Shown here piece after piece: positions 1-8,843 of a stretch of 64,000 nt of DNA. The notes below the pieces were generated by a model. That model worked only from the letters and a program-made list of their open reading frames with translations. It ran no database searches and had not been told where the DNA came from. The stretch's first letter is position 1; every line of letters begins with the position of its first letter. A program made the translations under genes and the position numbers. The stretch covers positions 3,720,001 through 3,784,000 of the forward strand of contig OZ242287.1 of NCBI GenBank assembly GCA_965207495.1, read 5' to 3'. The stretch comes from Bin5 sp965207495 (lineage in GTDB: Bacteria; Chloroflexota; Anaerolineae; Caldilineales; Caldilineaceae).

Positions 1-2
1 CT

Positions 3-152
3 CTGTGGGAACGCTATGGCAACAACCCGGTTCCCAGCCGCTTTGCCAGTGGCTGGCTGCCGGATGGCGACCCGATCTACGTCAACAGCCCGTATGCCGA
101 CTCCTTCGTAGTAATCCAGATTCTGACTGGACAGCTTGGCCCGGCGGAATAG
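3..152 (+). CDS. C-terminal end of an unidentified protein (partial)
   Basis: An open frame enters from the left edge and ends at TAG 150-152, giving 49 residues beginning LWERYGNNPVPSRF and ending ILTGQLGPAE. It lies directly upstream of a strong hairpin at 194-221, as expected for the end of a transcription unit. The fragment is too short to assign a family. No motif is recognised. Confidence 0.45.
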   Translation: MWERYGNNPVPSRFASGWLPDGDPIYVNSPYADSFVVIQILTGQLGPAE

Positions 153-193
153 GCGATACGGCAGAGCAATTCCTGTGGTAAAATGAAGGAAGT

Positions 194-221
194 TAGGGCC
201 GACACCTCGGTGTCGGCCCTA
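194..221. terminator. Perfect 13-bp inverted repeat, probable transcription terminator
   Basis: TAGGGCCGACACC at 194-206 is exactly the reverse complement of 209-221, with TC between the arms. The real loop would include the innermost pairs. No T-run follows, so it is not a textbook intrinsic terminator. Its place between the partial gene ending at 152 and the gene starting at 300 suggests termination or mRNA 3'-end protection. Confidence 0.5.
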
Positions 222-299
222 CGCTTTCAGTCCCAGCGGACAGGCAGGCCCGCCAAACAGTAAACCAGTTCCAACCCCTGCGCCACCAAAGAGGCCAGC

Positions 300-1136
300 A
301 TGAACACAGACTTGAACCAGGAACAGATCGACTCATACCAGCAAAACGGGTTCGTGGTCCTTCACAACTTCCTCAGCCCGGACGAACTGGAAGCCTGGCG
401 GCAAGCGGTGGATGGGGCCGTGCGCCAGCGTGGAAAGCAGAGGATGTTCAACCAGGAAGTGGACGAGGACCGCGAAGAGACCTACTACGACTATGTATTC
501 GTCCAGCGAGTCAATCTCTGGCAGGACAGTCCGGACATACGGCGGCTTATTCTGGACCCGCGCCTGGGGAAGATGGCTTCGGATCTGGCCGGCGTGGACG
601 GGGTTCGCCTCTGGCATGACCAGGCACTGATCAAGCAGCCGTGGGCCAACCCTACTGGCTGGCATCTCGACAACCCCTTCTGGTCCTACTCGTCACGTGA
701 GACACTCAGCCTCTGGGTCGCTTTGGACGATGCCACGCTGCAGAACGGCTGTCTCTACTTCCTGCCCGGCAGCCATAAAACGGCCACGTTCGATAATGTC
801 AGTATCGGCGAAAACATCGGCGACATTTTTCGCGTTTACCCACAGTGGAAAGAGATAATGGCGGCCCCCGCCGAGATGAAAGCAGGTTCCGCATCCTTTC
901 ACAATGGATTAATTGCCCACGGCGCCGGCGCCAATATGACCCCAGGCTGGCGGCGTGCGATGACATGCGGCTTCATGCCCGACGGTTGCACCTTTAACGG
1001 CATACAGAACATCTTGACCGATGAACAGTTCGCCAGCTACGAGATTGGTGACCTGCTCGAAGACGACCGCCAGAACCCCCTCATCTACCATCGGTCCAAG
1101 CCATACAAGGAGAAACTGGCCGAGCGATTCGCTTGA
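300..1136 (+). CDS. Phytanoyl-CoA dioxygenase (PhyH) family protein
   Basis: A 278-residue protein, the usual length for bacterial PhyH-like Fe(II)/2-oxoglutarate oxygenases, which hydroxylate unactivated C-H bonds in the cytoplasm. The iron triad is visible: H122-x-D124 in GWHLDNPFW and a distal H207 in HNGLIAHGAG. A basic residue near R218 could bind 2-oxoglutarate. The ATG follows a weak GAGG Shine-Dalgarno. It stands alone before a 930-bp gap, but the next operon holds a second PhyH enzyme. The family call is firm; the substrate is unknown, since bacterial members act on many small molecules besides acyl-CoA. Confidence 0.88.
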   Translation: MNTDLNQEQIDSYQQNGFVVLHNFLSPDELEAWRQAVDGAVRQRGKQRMFNQEVDEDREETYYDYVFVQRVNLWQDSPDIRRLILDPRLGKMASDLAGVDGVRLWHDQALIKQPWANPTGWHLDNPFWSYSSRETLSLWVALDDATLQNGCLYFLPGSHKTATFDNVSIGENIGDIFRVYPQWKEIMAAPAEMKAGSASFHNGLIAHGAGANMTPGWRRAMTCGFMPDGCTFNGIQNILTDEQFASYEIGDLLEDDRQNPLIYHRSKPYKEKLAERFA

Positions 1137-1450
1137 CAGGTGCAGACAAGGAGATTCCGGCAGCGGCTTCGGCCCAGCTTTCATCCGCCTGTTTCTCGCT
1201 CGCACTTCCTTTTGCTACACTGCCATATAGAGACCTCTGGGATTGCAGGGCGCCCGAAATCGTCGAGGCAGAGTTGAGAGAGTATCTACGTGATTAGACC
1301 TTCGATCTCGCTAAGAGAATAACTGAATGCGAAGGAGGTCAGTTGAAAATCTGTGAATTGCCAGCTAGTCATCTGCCCTTTATCCACAAAGGACCGTAAG
1401 ACATCGTTGACGAAGCTGGACAAAACCGTTCAACAAGAAATTTCCGTTTA

Positions 1451-1510
1451 GGCGCGACATGCGTATACATGGCGCGACATTTGTAGACTTGGCGCGACAT
1501 GGCGCGACCC
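1451..1510 (-). repeat. Phased GGCGCGACA repeats resembling a transposon end
   Basis: GGCGCGACAT occurs at 1451, 1471 and 1491, with GGCGCGACCC at 1501; the first three are exactly 20 bp apart. Read on the minus strand, each unit is TGTCGCGCC. Short TGTCG-type repeats about 20 bp apart are typical transposase-binding sites at the ends of IS21-, Tn552- and Tn7/Mu-type elements. No matching transposase is present, so this is at most a solo end. Confidence 0.5.
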
Positions 1511-1962
1511 GTCCCCGGCCAAATGCATCGGTTTTGTACAACAACCTGCGGTGTTGCCTGAACGATGAAGGAGCCCCTCCTGCGCGCGCTTTTCTATGGC
1601 TGATTTGGTGTCCGATCTGAGGCGCAATGGCGCCGGTCAGAAGAAGCCGTCACGCTCGCCAACGCATATTCTGAATAGGAAGGTGGGCATCCGACAGCCG
1701 ATGACTCGCCTCCAATCAAGCCGACCATAATCCACCAAAGAGAGCGACGCAACGAATTCGAAGTCAAGCAAGACCAGGGAAACGCACCACTAGTCCGCCC
1801 AAGTCCGCCTCAATCACCCGATTCCGACTAAATCCTGCGCAAGTGCAATGAATCGCGACAGAATCTCGCCAGGCTGTCTGAACTGTTTGGCGGGCGACCC
1901 TTGCAGGCAATTCTAAGGTCCGATTCTTGGCACGATTGACGGGCGTACATTCAAAGTGCCGA

Positions 1963-1991
1963 TTGACAGTTTTCTCCTGCTATGCTAGCAT
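1963..1991 (+). promoter_or_regulatory. Sigma-70-like promoter for the MocA/PhyH/ABC operon
   Basis: TTGACA at 1963-1968 matches the -35 consensus. A 17-base spacer follows, then TAGCAT at 1986-1991 as the -10 (4 of 6), with an upstream TG at 1983-1984 giving an extended -10. It lies 74 bp upstream of the GTG start at 2065 in the same orientation. Confidence 0.5.
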
Positions 1992-2064
1992 TGCCGTCAA
2001 TCTTGAAATCCCAACAGCAGCCCTTAGACTATACGAATCCGCTCCACTTTGAGGAGGATGCTTC

Positions 2065-3063
2065 GTGCTGAACGTAGCGATTATTGGATTGGGCAATATC
2101 GGTAGAACGCACGCCGGTGTCTACCAGGCCAGCGAACGGGCAAATCTGGTCGCCGTCTGTGACATGGACAAGAGCATTGCCGACGCGGCCGCGTCGCGCT
2201 TTGGCGTTCCCGCCTATTACAGCGTATCGGAACTGCTCGACGCGGTTGATTTGGATGCAGTCAGTGTCACCACCGCCGGCCCCGAAAACGGCGGACATCA
2301 CCACGAACCAGTGATGGAATGCTTCGATGCAGGGCTGCATGTATTATGCGAAAAACCGATTTCCAACAACATCGAACATGCCCGCGAAATGGCGGCCAAG
2401 GCCGACGAGACCGGCCTCTATTTCGGCATCAACCTCAACCACCGCTTCGTGCCGCCGGCTGCCAAAGCCAAGCAGTGGGTGGATGAGGGCAAGCTGGGCG
2501 ATTTGCTGCTGATGAACATGACGATGTGGATCGGCAACCCGAATGACACGTCGCCCTGGTTCCATATTCGCGCCCTCCACCCCCACAGTCTCGACATCAT
2601 GCGTTACTTCTGTGGGGACGTGAAGCGCGTCCACGCCTTCTTCAATCAGGCCCCGGGACGCGTCTGCTACTCCAATGCTCAGGTCAACCTGGAGTTTGAG
2701 AACGGTGTCGTGGGTCATTTGACAGGCAGTTACGACACGAACCCCCGGCACAACCTGGAACGCTGCGAAGTGATGGGCACGGCCGGCCGCTTCGTGCTCG
2801 ACAACCTGTACCAGGAGTTGACACTCTACCCCCGCCAGAGCGACGAACTGACCGTCGTGCGCAACAGCATTATGGGCGGCCTCAGCGGCTTCGACGCCAC
2901 CTTCACCAACCGCATCAACCGCTGGATTGAGCAGGTGGACGACGGCGCGCCGCGTGATGAAATCGAGGCTTCTGGTCGCGAAGGGCTGGCCGTGCAGGAG
3001 ATCATCGAGGCCGCCATCCGCTCTCACCATAGCGGAAAAGCCGAAGATGTGCCTGCCGTCTGA
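2065..3063 (+). CDS. Gfo/Idh/MocA family oxidoreductase
   Basis: A 332-residue NAD(P)-dependent dehydrogenase. The Rossmann motif is at the N-terminus (AIIGLGNIGRTHAG). The family motif CEKPISNN follows near residue 95, and the C-terminal alpha/beta domain is intact. The GTG start at 2065 is supported by a strong GAGGAGG sequence upstream. Members oxidise or reduce hydroxyl groups of sugars, inositols and related compounds. It is the first gene of an operon with a PhyH oxygenase 22 bp downstream and an ABC importer, suggesting catabolism of an imported sugar-like compound. The substrate cannot be named. Confidence 0.9.
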   Translation: MLNVAIIGLGNIGRTHAGVYQASERANLVAVCDMDKSIADAAASRFGVPAYYSVSELLDAVDLDAVSVTTAGPENGGHHHEPVMECFDAGLHVLCEKPISNNIEHAREMAAKADETGLYFGINLNHRFVPPAAKAKQWVDEGKLGDLLLMNMTMWIGNPNDTSPWFHIRALHPHSLDIMRYFCGDVKRVHAFFNQAPGRVCYSNAQVNLEFENGVVGHLTGSYDTNPRHNLERCEVMGTAGRFVLDNLYQELTLYPRQSDELTVVRNSIMGGLSGFDATFTNRINRWIEQVDDGAPRDEIEASGREGLAVQEIIEAAIRSHHSGKAEDVPAV

Positions 3064-3085
3064 CGATTCGTTGCGAGGATGAACA

Positions 3086-3871
3086 GTGGACCAGCACTCT
3101 CCAGAAATCCAGGTGCAGCTCGATCAGTTGAACCGCGATGGTTTCATCTTAATTCCCAACGCGCTGCCTCCTGAGCGGGTGGAACAGTGGAAGACCGTGC
3201 TGTACGCTCTCTACGATCGCGGTGCTTACGAAATCAGCAACGGCGTGGGCAATGTCGCGTTCGAGAAGCTGCTCGCTCTCGAGCCCGAGTTATCAGGCGA
3301 GTTGATTGGACACGAAAGCGTTGCCCCCTACCTGCACGCCGTTATGGGAAAGCAGTGCCAGCTACGCAGCCTGCGCGCCCACGTCAACCCGGCGGAGTAC
3401 CTGCAGGAATGGCACATGGATTTTTCCGACTATTACTACCAGGTGGAAAAATCCGAATCGCAGAATCCAACCCGTGGCCTTTGTCTGAACTCCACTTTCT
3501 ATTTGACCGACAACACACCCGACCGAGCGCGACTGACCTTCGTCAAGAACTACTTCGACCGGCCCGTACCTGAGGACCTGATCCCATTCCTGCGCTATAC
3601 CGAGGATCGTAACGATCCCTTCCAGAGCTGGTGCGACCAGCAAGATTTGGCTCATTTGTATCCGATGGCGGGTGACGCGGTCGTATTCTACAGCCACATT
3701 CCTCACCAGGGCGCAAAGATGGGACCGGATCCGGAAGGCGAGATTCGCGCCAACATCGTCCTTCACTACCAGCAGAATCCAATGTTTCCCGGCATCAAGT
3801 TTGTCAGCAACCCGCAGTTCACATTGGACACGCTCGGTTACGAAGGTACCTTTCCGTTTGCGGAGAATTGA
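3086..3871 (+). CDS. PhyH-like dioxygenase
   Basis: A 261-residue Fe(II)/2-oxoglutarate oxygenase of the phytanoyl-CoA dioxygenase superfamily. The metal motif is H-x-D in EWHMDFSDYYYQ. The distal histidine lies in SHIPHQGAKMG, followed by the arginine of GEIRANIVLHY. It starts at GTG 3086 and is 22 bp from the upstream MocA gene, so it is almost certainly co-transcribed with it. It is only distantly similar to the gene at 300. Its partner genes point to oxidation of a small polar substrate, not a fatty acyl-CoA. Confidence 0.8.
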   Translation: MDQHSPEIQVQLDQLNRDGFILIPNALPPERVEQWKTVLYALYDRGAYEISNGVGNVAFEKLLALEPELSGELIGHESVAPYLHAVMGKQCQLRSLRAHVNPAEYLQEWHMDFSDYYYQVEKSESQNPTRGLCLNSTFYLTDNTPDRARLTFVKNYFDRPVPEDLIPFLRYTEDRNDPFQSWCDQQDLAHLYPMAGDAVVFYSHIPHQGAKMGPDPEGEIRANIVLHYQQNPMFPGIKFVSNPQFTLDTLGYEGTFPFAEN

Positions 3872-3967
3872 TCACAAACATTCCACTGGCCTGCTTCGGC
3901 CTCTTGCGACATAGAGCGAAAAGCACGAAATCGTAATCATTGCAGTCACAACGAAAGGAAAAAGTCT

Positions 3968-5698
3968 ATGAAACTTTACCGAACCGGTCTCGGCCTGCTC
4001 CTGCTGTTGGCGCTGGTCATACTTGCGGCTTGCGGCGCGCCCGCTGACGGCGGCATGGCTGGAGAAGCGCCCGCCGCCGAAGAAGCGGCGCCCGCTGATG
4101 AAGAGGTCGTCGAGATCGAGGAATCCGAAGAAGAAGCAATGGAGATGAGCGGCGAAGTCGTCATCAGCATCGCTTCGAACGACGTCCAGACCTACCAGGC
4201 GATTGCCGATGCCTACATGGAGATGCACCCGGATGTCGACGTTCTGGTCGAGCTTAAGCCGCCGGGCGTGGACGCCTATCTCCAGTGGATTCGCTCCCAA
4301 TTCACCTCGGAAGTGCCGCGCGTCTCGCTGATCGAGTCGCCCCACTTGCGGGAATTCGCCCAGGAAAGCCGCCTGGTCGACTGGGGACAGTACCTCAACA
4401 AAGTGAATCCATACACGGGCGAGAAATGGGTGGAAAGCTTCGAAGAGTGGGGCTTGAACCTGGTGCGCGACCCTAATACCGGCCAGATGTTCACCATGCC
4501 TTACCAGTCGGTCCAGACCTTCTGGATCTACAACAAGGATCACTTTGAACAGGCCGGCATCACCGATGTCCCGCCGCGCCCCACCTGGGACCAGTTTGTC
4601 GAATGGAACGAGAAGCTGCGCGACGCCGGCCTCATCCCCATCGCCATAGAAGGTACAACTGAGCAGATTTGGGGCGGCGGCCGCATGCCCTGGCTGATGC
4701 GCTCGGCGATGGACCAGTACCACCGCGACGACCTGCAGATCATCCAGTGCCAGGATGGCGACTGGTGCTTCCGTGAGGGGATCGACGACGTGTGGACATA
4801 CGATCCAACCGACGTCCGCAATGACGACCCCGACCGTGTCTCAGTCAATATCGCGCGTCACCTCCAGGCATTGCGCGAAGGCGATATCAACTTCAACAAC
4901 GAGTGCACCGTCGAAATGATGACCCAGGTTGGGCGCATCTTCAAGACGGCGAACGGCTTTGTGCCCGAAGGCTGGACCGGCATGACCGATGCTTACCCAC
5001 TCTTCCTGACCCAGCGAGCTGCCATGCGCATGGTGCACGGCGGTATCTACACCAGCCTGCCCAAGGACATCCGTTCACTGGCACAGGGTGAGTACGGTGG
5101 TCAGGCTGAAGTATCCGAAGAGGATTCGGCGGCAGCTGTCGAGTTTGAATACGGGCGCTTTGCCTTCCCAACAATCGAAGGACCTTGCGTACAGGGCACC
5201 GCCCGCGCAAACGAGTTGACCTCAGGCTATCTGGCCCTGCCGCTCAAGGACCGCGCCCAGAACGATCTCGAAGTCGACTTTGTCATGTTCTGGACTAGTC
5301 CACAGGGGATGCAGATCTTCCTCGAGAACAAACTGGATACTGAAAACCTCCAGGGTGGCATCGCTGGTCCGCCTCTGATCAAGAACGTTTCGCTGCCGGG
5401 GAAATGGGAGGAGATCTTCGCCCAGAGCGTCTTCATCGGCAACTATGAAAAGCCCGGCGCGCCTGGCGACGCTGTCGCCCGCGGCTTCTTCAAGTATGAA
5501 GAAACCAAACGCGAATGGTCGATCATGGTTCAGGAATTCTTTGAGGGCAAGCTGACAGCCGAGGAGTTCGCCGCCGGCTATCAGGCTCTACTCGAAGACA
5601 ACTTTGACGGACTCCTGGAATTCCTTAACTTGACACACGAAGACCTCGACAGCCCTGAAAAACGCCCGCCGGGTTGGGTCGCTGCTGGACCGTACTAA
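3968..5698 (+). CDS. ABC transporter extracellular solute-binding lipoprotein (sugar type)
   Basis: A 576-residue lipoprotein with signal peptide MKLYRTGLGLLLLLALVIL and lipobox LAAC (lipid anchor C22). An acidic, low-complexity Ala/Glu linker (about residues 25-58) precedes the family-1 solute-binding fold starting near EVVISIASNDVQTYQ. It should capture a carbohydrate-like ligand outside the membrane and pass it to the permeases at 5762 and 7854. It is longer than most such proteins (about 430 residues). A good AAGGAAA sequence precedes the ATG. The ligand is not predictable. Confidence 0.9.
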   Translation: MKLYRTGLGLLLLLALVILAACGAPADGGMAGEAPAAEEAAPADEEVVEIEESEEEAMEMSGEVVISIASNDVQTYQAIADAYMEMHPDVDVLVELKPPGVDAYLQWIRSQFTSEVPRVSLIESPHLREFAQESRLVDWGQYLNKVNPYTGEKWVESFEEWGLNLVRDPNTGQMFTMPYQSVQTFWIYNKDHFEQAGITDVPPRPTWDQFVEWNEKLRDAGLIPIAIEGTTEQIWGGGRMPWLMRSAMDQYHRDDLQIIQCQDGDWCFREGIDDVWTYDPTDVRNDDPDRVSVNIARHLQALREGDINFNNECTVEMMTQVGRIFKTANGFVPEGWTGMTDAYPLFLTQRAAMRMVHGGIYTSLPKDIRSLAQGEYGGQAEVSEEDSAAAVEFEYGRFAFPTIEGPCVQGTARANELTSGYLALPLKDRAQNDLEVDFVMFWTSPQGMQIFLENKLDTENLQGGIAGPPLIKNVSLPGKWEEIFAQSVFIGNYEKPGAPGDAVARGFFKYEETKREWSIMVQEFFEGKLTAEEFAAGYQALLEDNFDGLLEFLNLTHEDLDSPEKRPPGWVAAGPY

Positions 5699-5761
5699 AG
5701 ATTAAGTCCGCCGTCCTTCTTTGACGACGGATAGATGTCCAGCTTACGCTAACGACTAACT

Positions 5762-7864
5762 ATGGCGTCTTCCTTGAATCGCGTGCGGGCGAAAGCTCGT
5801 TCACAATATGGTTCACCAGGCATGCCGCTCCTGCACGGGAGCGGCATGTCGTGTTGGCCGCGAGGTGGCAGCCTCGTCCGCCTCAGACCAGCTATATGCA
5901 GCATGGCCCTCGCCGTTTCCCTCTTGTTGGGCCTGGCTCTGCCTCTTGCCGCACAGTCCCCTGATGGCCTGCTATGGGATCAAGACACTGCAGCCCGCAT
6001 TCAGGCGCTTGCTCTCACGGAAAACGGCGGCCGCGTGGTCATAGGCAGCCGCGACAACACGCTGCGAATGTTTGACGATTCAGGTGCATTAATCTGGCAA
6101 TTTGAGGCCGAAAACAGTATTGCCGGAGTGGACGTCTCATTAGACGGGCAGTGGCTGTCCGTAGCATCAGAGGATCGGTTTGTTTACTTGCTCGACGGCG
6201 AAGGCAACATGCTGTGGCAGTTCAAGGCTACCCGGCCAATGAACAATGCGGCAGTCGCCAGTGACGGCTCACTCGTCGCCGCAACGTCCGATGATCTGAC
6301 AGTCTATGTCCTTGACGGCGAGGGAAACCTGGTCTGGCAGGAGGTCTTAGGCATTGGCGTGCAGGCAGTTGACATTTACGGCAGTGGCGAAAAGGCCCGC
6401 GTCGTAGTTGGCTCCAGTGACGGGCTGATCACCATCTATAGCCGCACAGGCAGCGCGCTGTTACAGGCCGGCCTTGACTACAGTGTGCAGTCCGTCTCTG
6501 TAACGCCAAACGGCGCCCGCATTCTGGCGGGCACGGAAGACGGTTCTGCAACACTCCTGAACGGCGCCAATGGAAATGAAATCTGGCGCTTTGAGGCCGA
6601 GGACACAATTGTCGGCGTAGCGCTTGCCGCCGACGGCTCCAGCGCCCTGATTGGATCGGAAGACGGCAACGCCTATCTGCTAGCAGGCGATGGCTCACTC
6701 ACGCACCGCTTCAGGCAAGACGATGATGTGTTGAGCGTCGCTCTGGCTGGAGATGGCAGCCGCTTGGCCATTGGAACCATCGCCGGCGCCGCCCGATATT
6801 ACGACCGGGCCGCGGCCGAGTCTGGAGCCGCCCAGTCGACAGCCCAACGCCAGAGACTCATTATCATTCTGGTAGGCATATCCGCGCTGCTGATCCTGTT
6901 GGCCACGTGGGCAGCCCGCAACACCGCCTCAGGCCAGGTGATCTACCAACGCAGCGCCGCTGGACCCATCGGCCTCCTGCAATCCATGTGGAGGGCGCGC
7001 CTTTCCTACCTGCTGATCCTGCCGACCTTGCTCTTGCTGCTGACCTTCAACTACTATCCCGCCTTTTCGGGCCTCTACCATGCATTTACCAAATGGAGTC
7101 CCGGCGTCAGCACCGAATGGGTTGGACTTGAAAACTTCCGCTTTCTGATGGGAGATCGTTTCTTCCTCTCCGGCTTCCGCAACGCCGGCATCCTGGTCGT
7201 TGTCTCGATCATTAAGACAATGACTTTTCCGCTGTTGGTAGCCGAATTCATCTTCAATGTCCGCAACAGATTCTCCCAATATTGGTTCCGAACGCTCTTT
7301 GTCATACCGATTGTTCTGCCGGCAGTGGTCGAGATCCTGGTCTGGAACAACATCTACGATCCCGCCATCGGCCTCCTCAACGAGAGCCTCAAACTCTTCG
7401 GCTTGGAACACTTGACTCGCGTATGGTACGGAGATGCCAGCGTGTCTCTCGGTGCCATTATCTTTATCGGTGTGCCCTGGGTCAACGCCTTCGCCCTGCT
7501 CATATTCTATGGCGGCCTTATTTCGATTTCCAACGAAATCATCGACGCCAGCCTTGTCGACGGGGCCAGTACCTGGCGCCGTTTCTGGACTATCGACCTG
7601 CCCCTGCTTATGGGCCAGATCAAGCTGCTCCTGATTCTCATTTTCATCAATGCGGTGCAGACATTTGAGCTAGTCTTCCTGACAACCGGCGGCGGCCCTG
7701 GCGCCGCCACCTACACGCCTGCGCTGGAACTTTACTACCTGGCGATGCGCATGGATCGCATGGGCGTGGCCTCGGCCATCGGCATGATTCTCTTCATTAT
7801 TATTCTGGCGGGCACAGTCATCAATATGCGATACGTCCGTTCCTCCACCGAATATGAGGCCTGA
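5762..7864 (+). CDS. PQQ-like beta-propeller fused to a MalF-type ABC permease
   Basis: A 700-residue fusion. Residues 48-64 look like a signal peptide (MALAVSLLLGLALPLAA). Residues ~70-350 carry about seven ~40-residue blades of the DGxxLWxFxA / SxDG / GSxDGxxYLLD type. A membrane helix follows at ~368-386. The C-terminal half is a complete sugar permease with the EAA loop DASLVDGASTWRRFW. The propeller should sit outside the membrane, attached to the permease. The ATG at 5762 lacks a Shine-Dalgarno, and 5821-5848 forms a hairpin, so translation may really begin at ATG 5846 or 5903. It is followed by a second permease that overlaps it by 11 bp. Confidence 0.85.
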   Translation: MASSLNRVRAKARSQYGSPGMPLLHGSGMSCWPRGGSLVRLRPAICSMALAVSLLLGLALPLAAQSPDGLLWDQDTAARIQALALTENGGRVVIGSRDNTLRMFDDSGALIWQFEAENSIAGVDVSLDGQWLSVASEDRFVYLLDGEGNMLWQFKATRPMNNAAVASDGSLVAATSDDLTVYVLDGEGNLVWQEVLGIGVQAVDIYGSGEKARVVVGSSDGLITIYSRTGSALLQAGLDYSVQSVSVTPNGARILAGTEDGSATLLNGANGNEIWRFEAEDTIVGVALAADGSSALIGSEDGNAYLLAGDGSLTHRFRQDDDVLSVALAGDGSRLAIGTIAGAARYYDRAAAESGAAQSTAQRQRLIIILVGISALLILLATWAARNTASGQVIYQRSAAGPIGLLQSMWRARLSYLLILPTLLLLLTFNYYPAFSGLYHAFTKWSPGVSTEWVGLENFRFLMGDRFFLSGFRNAGILVVVSIIKTMTFPLLVAEFIFNVRNRFSQYWFRTLFVIPIVLPAVVEILVWNNIYDPAIGLLNESLKLFGLEHLTRVWYGDASVSLGAIIFIGVPWVNAFALLIFYGGLISISNEIIDASLVDGASTWRRFWTIDLPLLMGQIKLLLILIFINAVQTFELVFLTTGGGPGAATYTPALELYYLAMRMDRMGVASAIGMILFIIILAGTVINMRYVRSSTEYEA
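5821..5848. promoter_or_regulatory. 11-bp hairpin at the 5' end of the fusion gene
   Basis: CATGCCGCTCC (5821-5831) and GGAGCGGCATG (5838-5848) are exact reverse complements around a 6-base loop. A second small hairpin (CGAGG...CCTCG) follows near 5861-5876. Both lie between the long-frame start at 5762 and the likely signal-peptide start at 5903. They may therefore be a 5'-UTR attenuator or processing site rather than coding sequence. Confidence 0.4.
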
Positions 7865-8804
7865 AATGGTATCGGCACGAGGACAAAAAGGGTCGGAACA
7901 ACCGCTTCCGGTAACAGGGGACAGCCAAAGCGGCGAAACCGAAGACGGGAGCATATACGCGTTGACTTCCCTCTTCAATGCCTCGAAGTTTAGCGTTGGG
8001 CAAATTATCCTGTATGCCGTCTTGCTCATACTGCTCTTCATTACTTTTATCCCTATCCTCTACCTGATTGTGCTTGCCCTCAAAGACAACGGCCAGATCT
8101 ACGGTCGGTTCTGGTCTCTGCCCAATCCATATCGCTGGGTGAACTTCACTCTTGGCTCACTCGCGATTTGGCGGTCAATCCTCAATTCCATTCTGACTTC
8201 CGGCACTTCCACCGCGGCAACAGTTTTGCTCGCCAGTCTGAGCGGCTACGTTTTTGCGCGCCACCGCTTTCCTGGCAAGGAGGTTCTCTATACGGGAATC
8301 CTCGCCCTGCTGATGATCCCGCCGATTCTGACACTCATCCCCGCTTATGTGCTTATCCTCAATATGGGGCTGGAGAATACCTACTGGGCACTGATTCTGC
8401 CTTGGACATCGGGCGGTCAGGTGTTCGCCCTGCTGCTCTGCCGTAGCTTTTTCGCTACCCTGCCGGAGGAGTTTTTCGACGCAGCCCGCATCGACGGTGC
8501 GAGCGAATTGCAAAGTTTCGTCCGGATCGCTGTGCCCCTGTCCGCGCCAATTCTCGTGACAGTCGCAGTCGTCAGGCTCGTGACCACATACAACCAGTTC
8601 ATGTGGCCCTTGGTCGTCATCTCAAGCCCGAAACGACAGGTCGTGGCAGTGGCCCTGACCCAATTTACCTCCGAAATCGGCGTGACCGACCTCGGTCCGC
8701 AGATGGCCGGCTACATCCTGGCCTCGGTGCCCCTGATCGTTCTGTTTTCCTTCGGCATGCGACACTATGTACGCGGTCTGACCGCTGGTGGCCTGAAAGC
8801 CTGA
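7854..8804 (+). CDS. Carbohydrate ABC transporter permease (MalG type)
   Basis: A 316-residue inner-membrane permease with about six hydrophobic helices and the conserved cytoplasmic EAA loop DAARIDGASELQSFVRI, which contacts the ATPase. Its start overlaps the end of the upstream permease fusion; ATG 7866, just after that gene's stop, is an alternative. With the lipoprotein at 3968 and the fusion at 5762 it forms a complete importer except for the ATPase. That subunit is not in this window and is probably a shared MalK/UgpC-type protein encoded elsewhere. Confidence 0.9.
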   Translation: MRPEMVSARGQKGSEQPLPVTGDSQSGETEDGSIYALTSLFNASKFSVGQIILYAVLLILLFITFIPILYLIVLALKDNGQIYGRFWSLPNPYRWVNFTLGSLAIWRSILNSILTSGTSTAATVLLASLSGYVFARHRFPGKEVLYTGILALLMIPPILTLIPAYVLILNMGLENTYWALILPWTSGGQVFALLLCRSFFATLPEEFFDAARIDGASELQSFVRIAVPLSAPILVTVAVVRLVTTYNQFMWPLVVISSPKRQVVAVALTQFTSEIGVTDLGPQMAGYILASVPLIVLFSFGMRHYVRGLTAGGLKA

Positions 8805-8843
8805 CCCCACTACCTTCCCACATTACATTTCCGAGGTATTCAC

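Larger units (their letters stand above)
1137..2064. other. Intergenic stretch without a convincing gene
   Basis: About 930 bp with only short, uncoded-looking frames on both strands. It holds the phased GGCGCGACA repeats (1451-1510) and a good promoter near its right end. The repeats suggest it is partly decayed mobile DNA. I see no RNA gene in it. Confidence 0.6.

Noticed and set aside
3872..4723. 283-codon frame on the minus strand
   Set aside because: It is antisense to the solute-binding lipoprotein gene, which has a signal peptide and clear family features.
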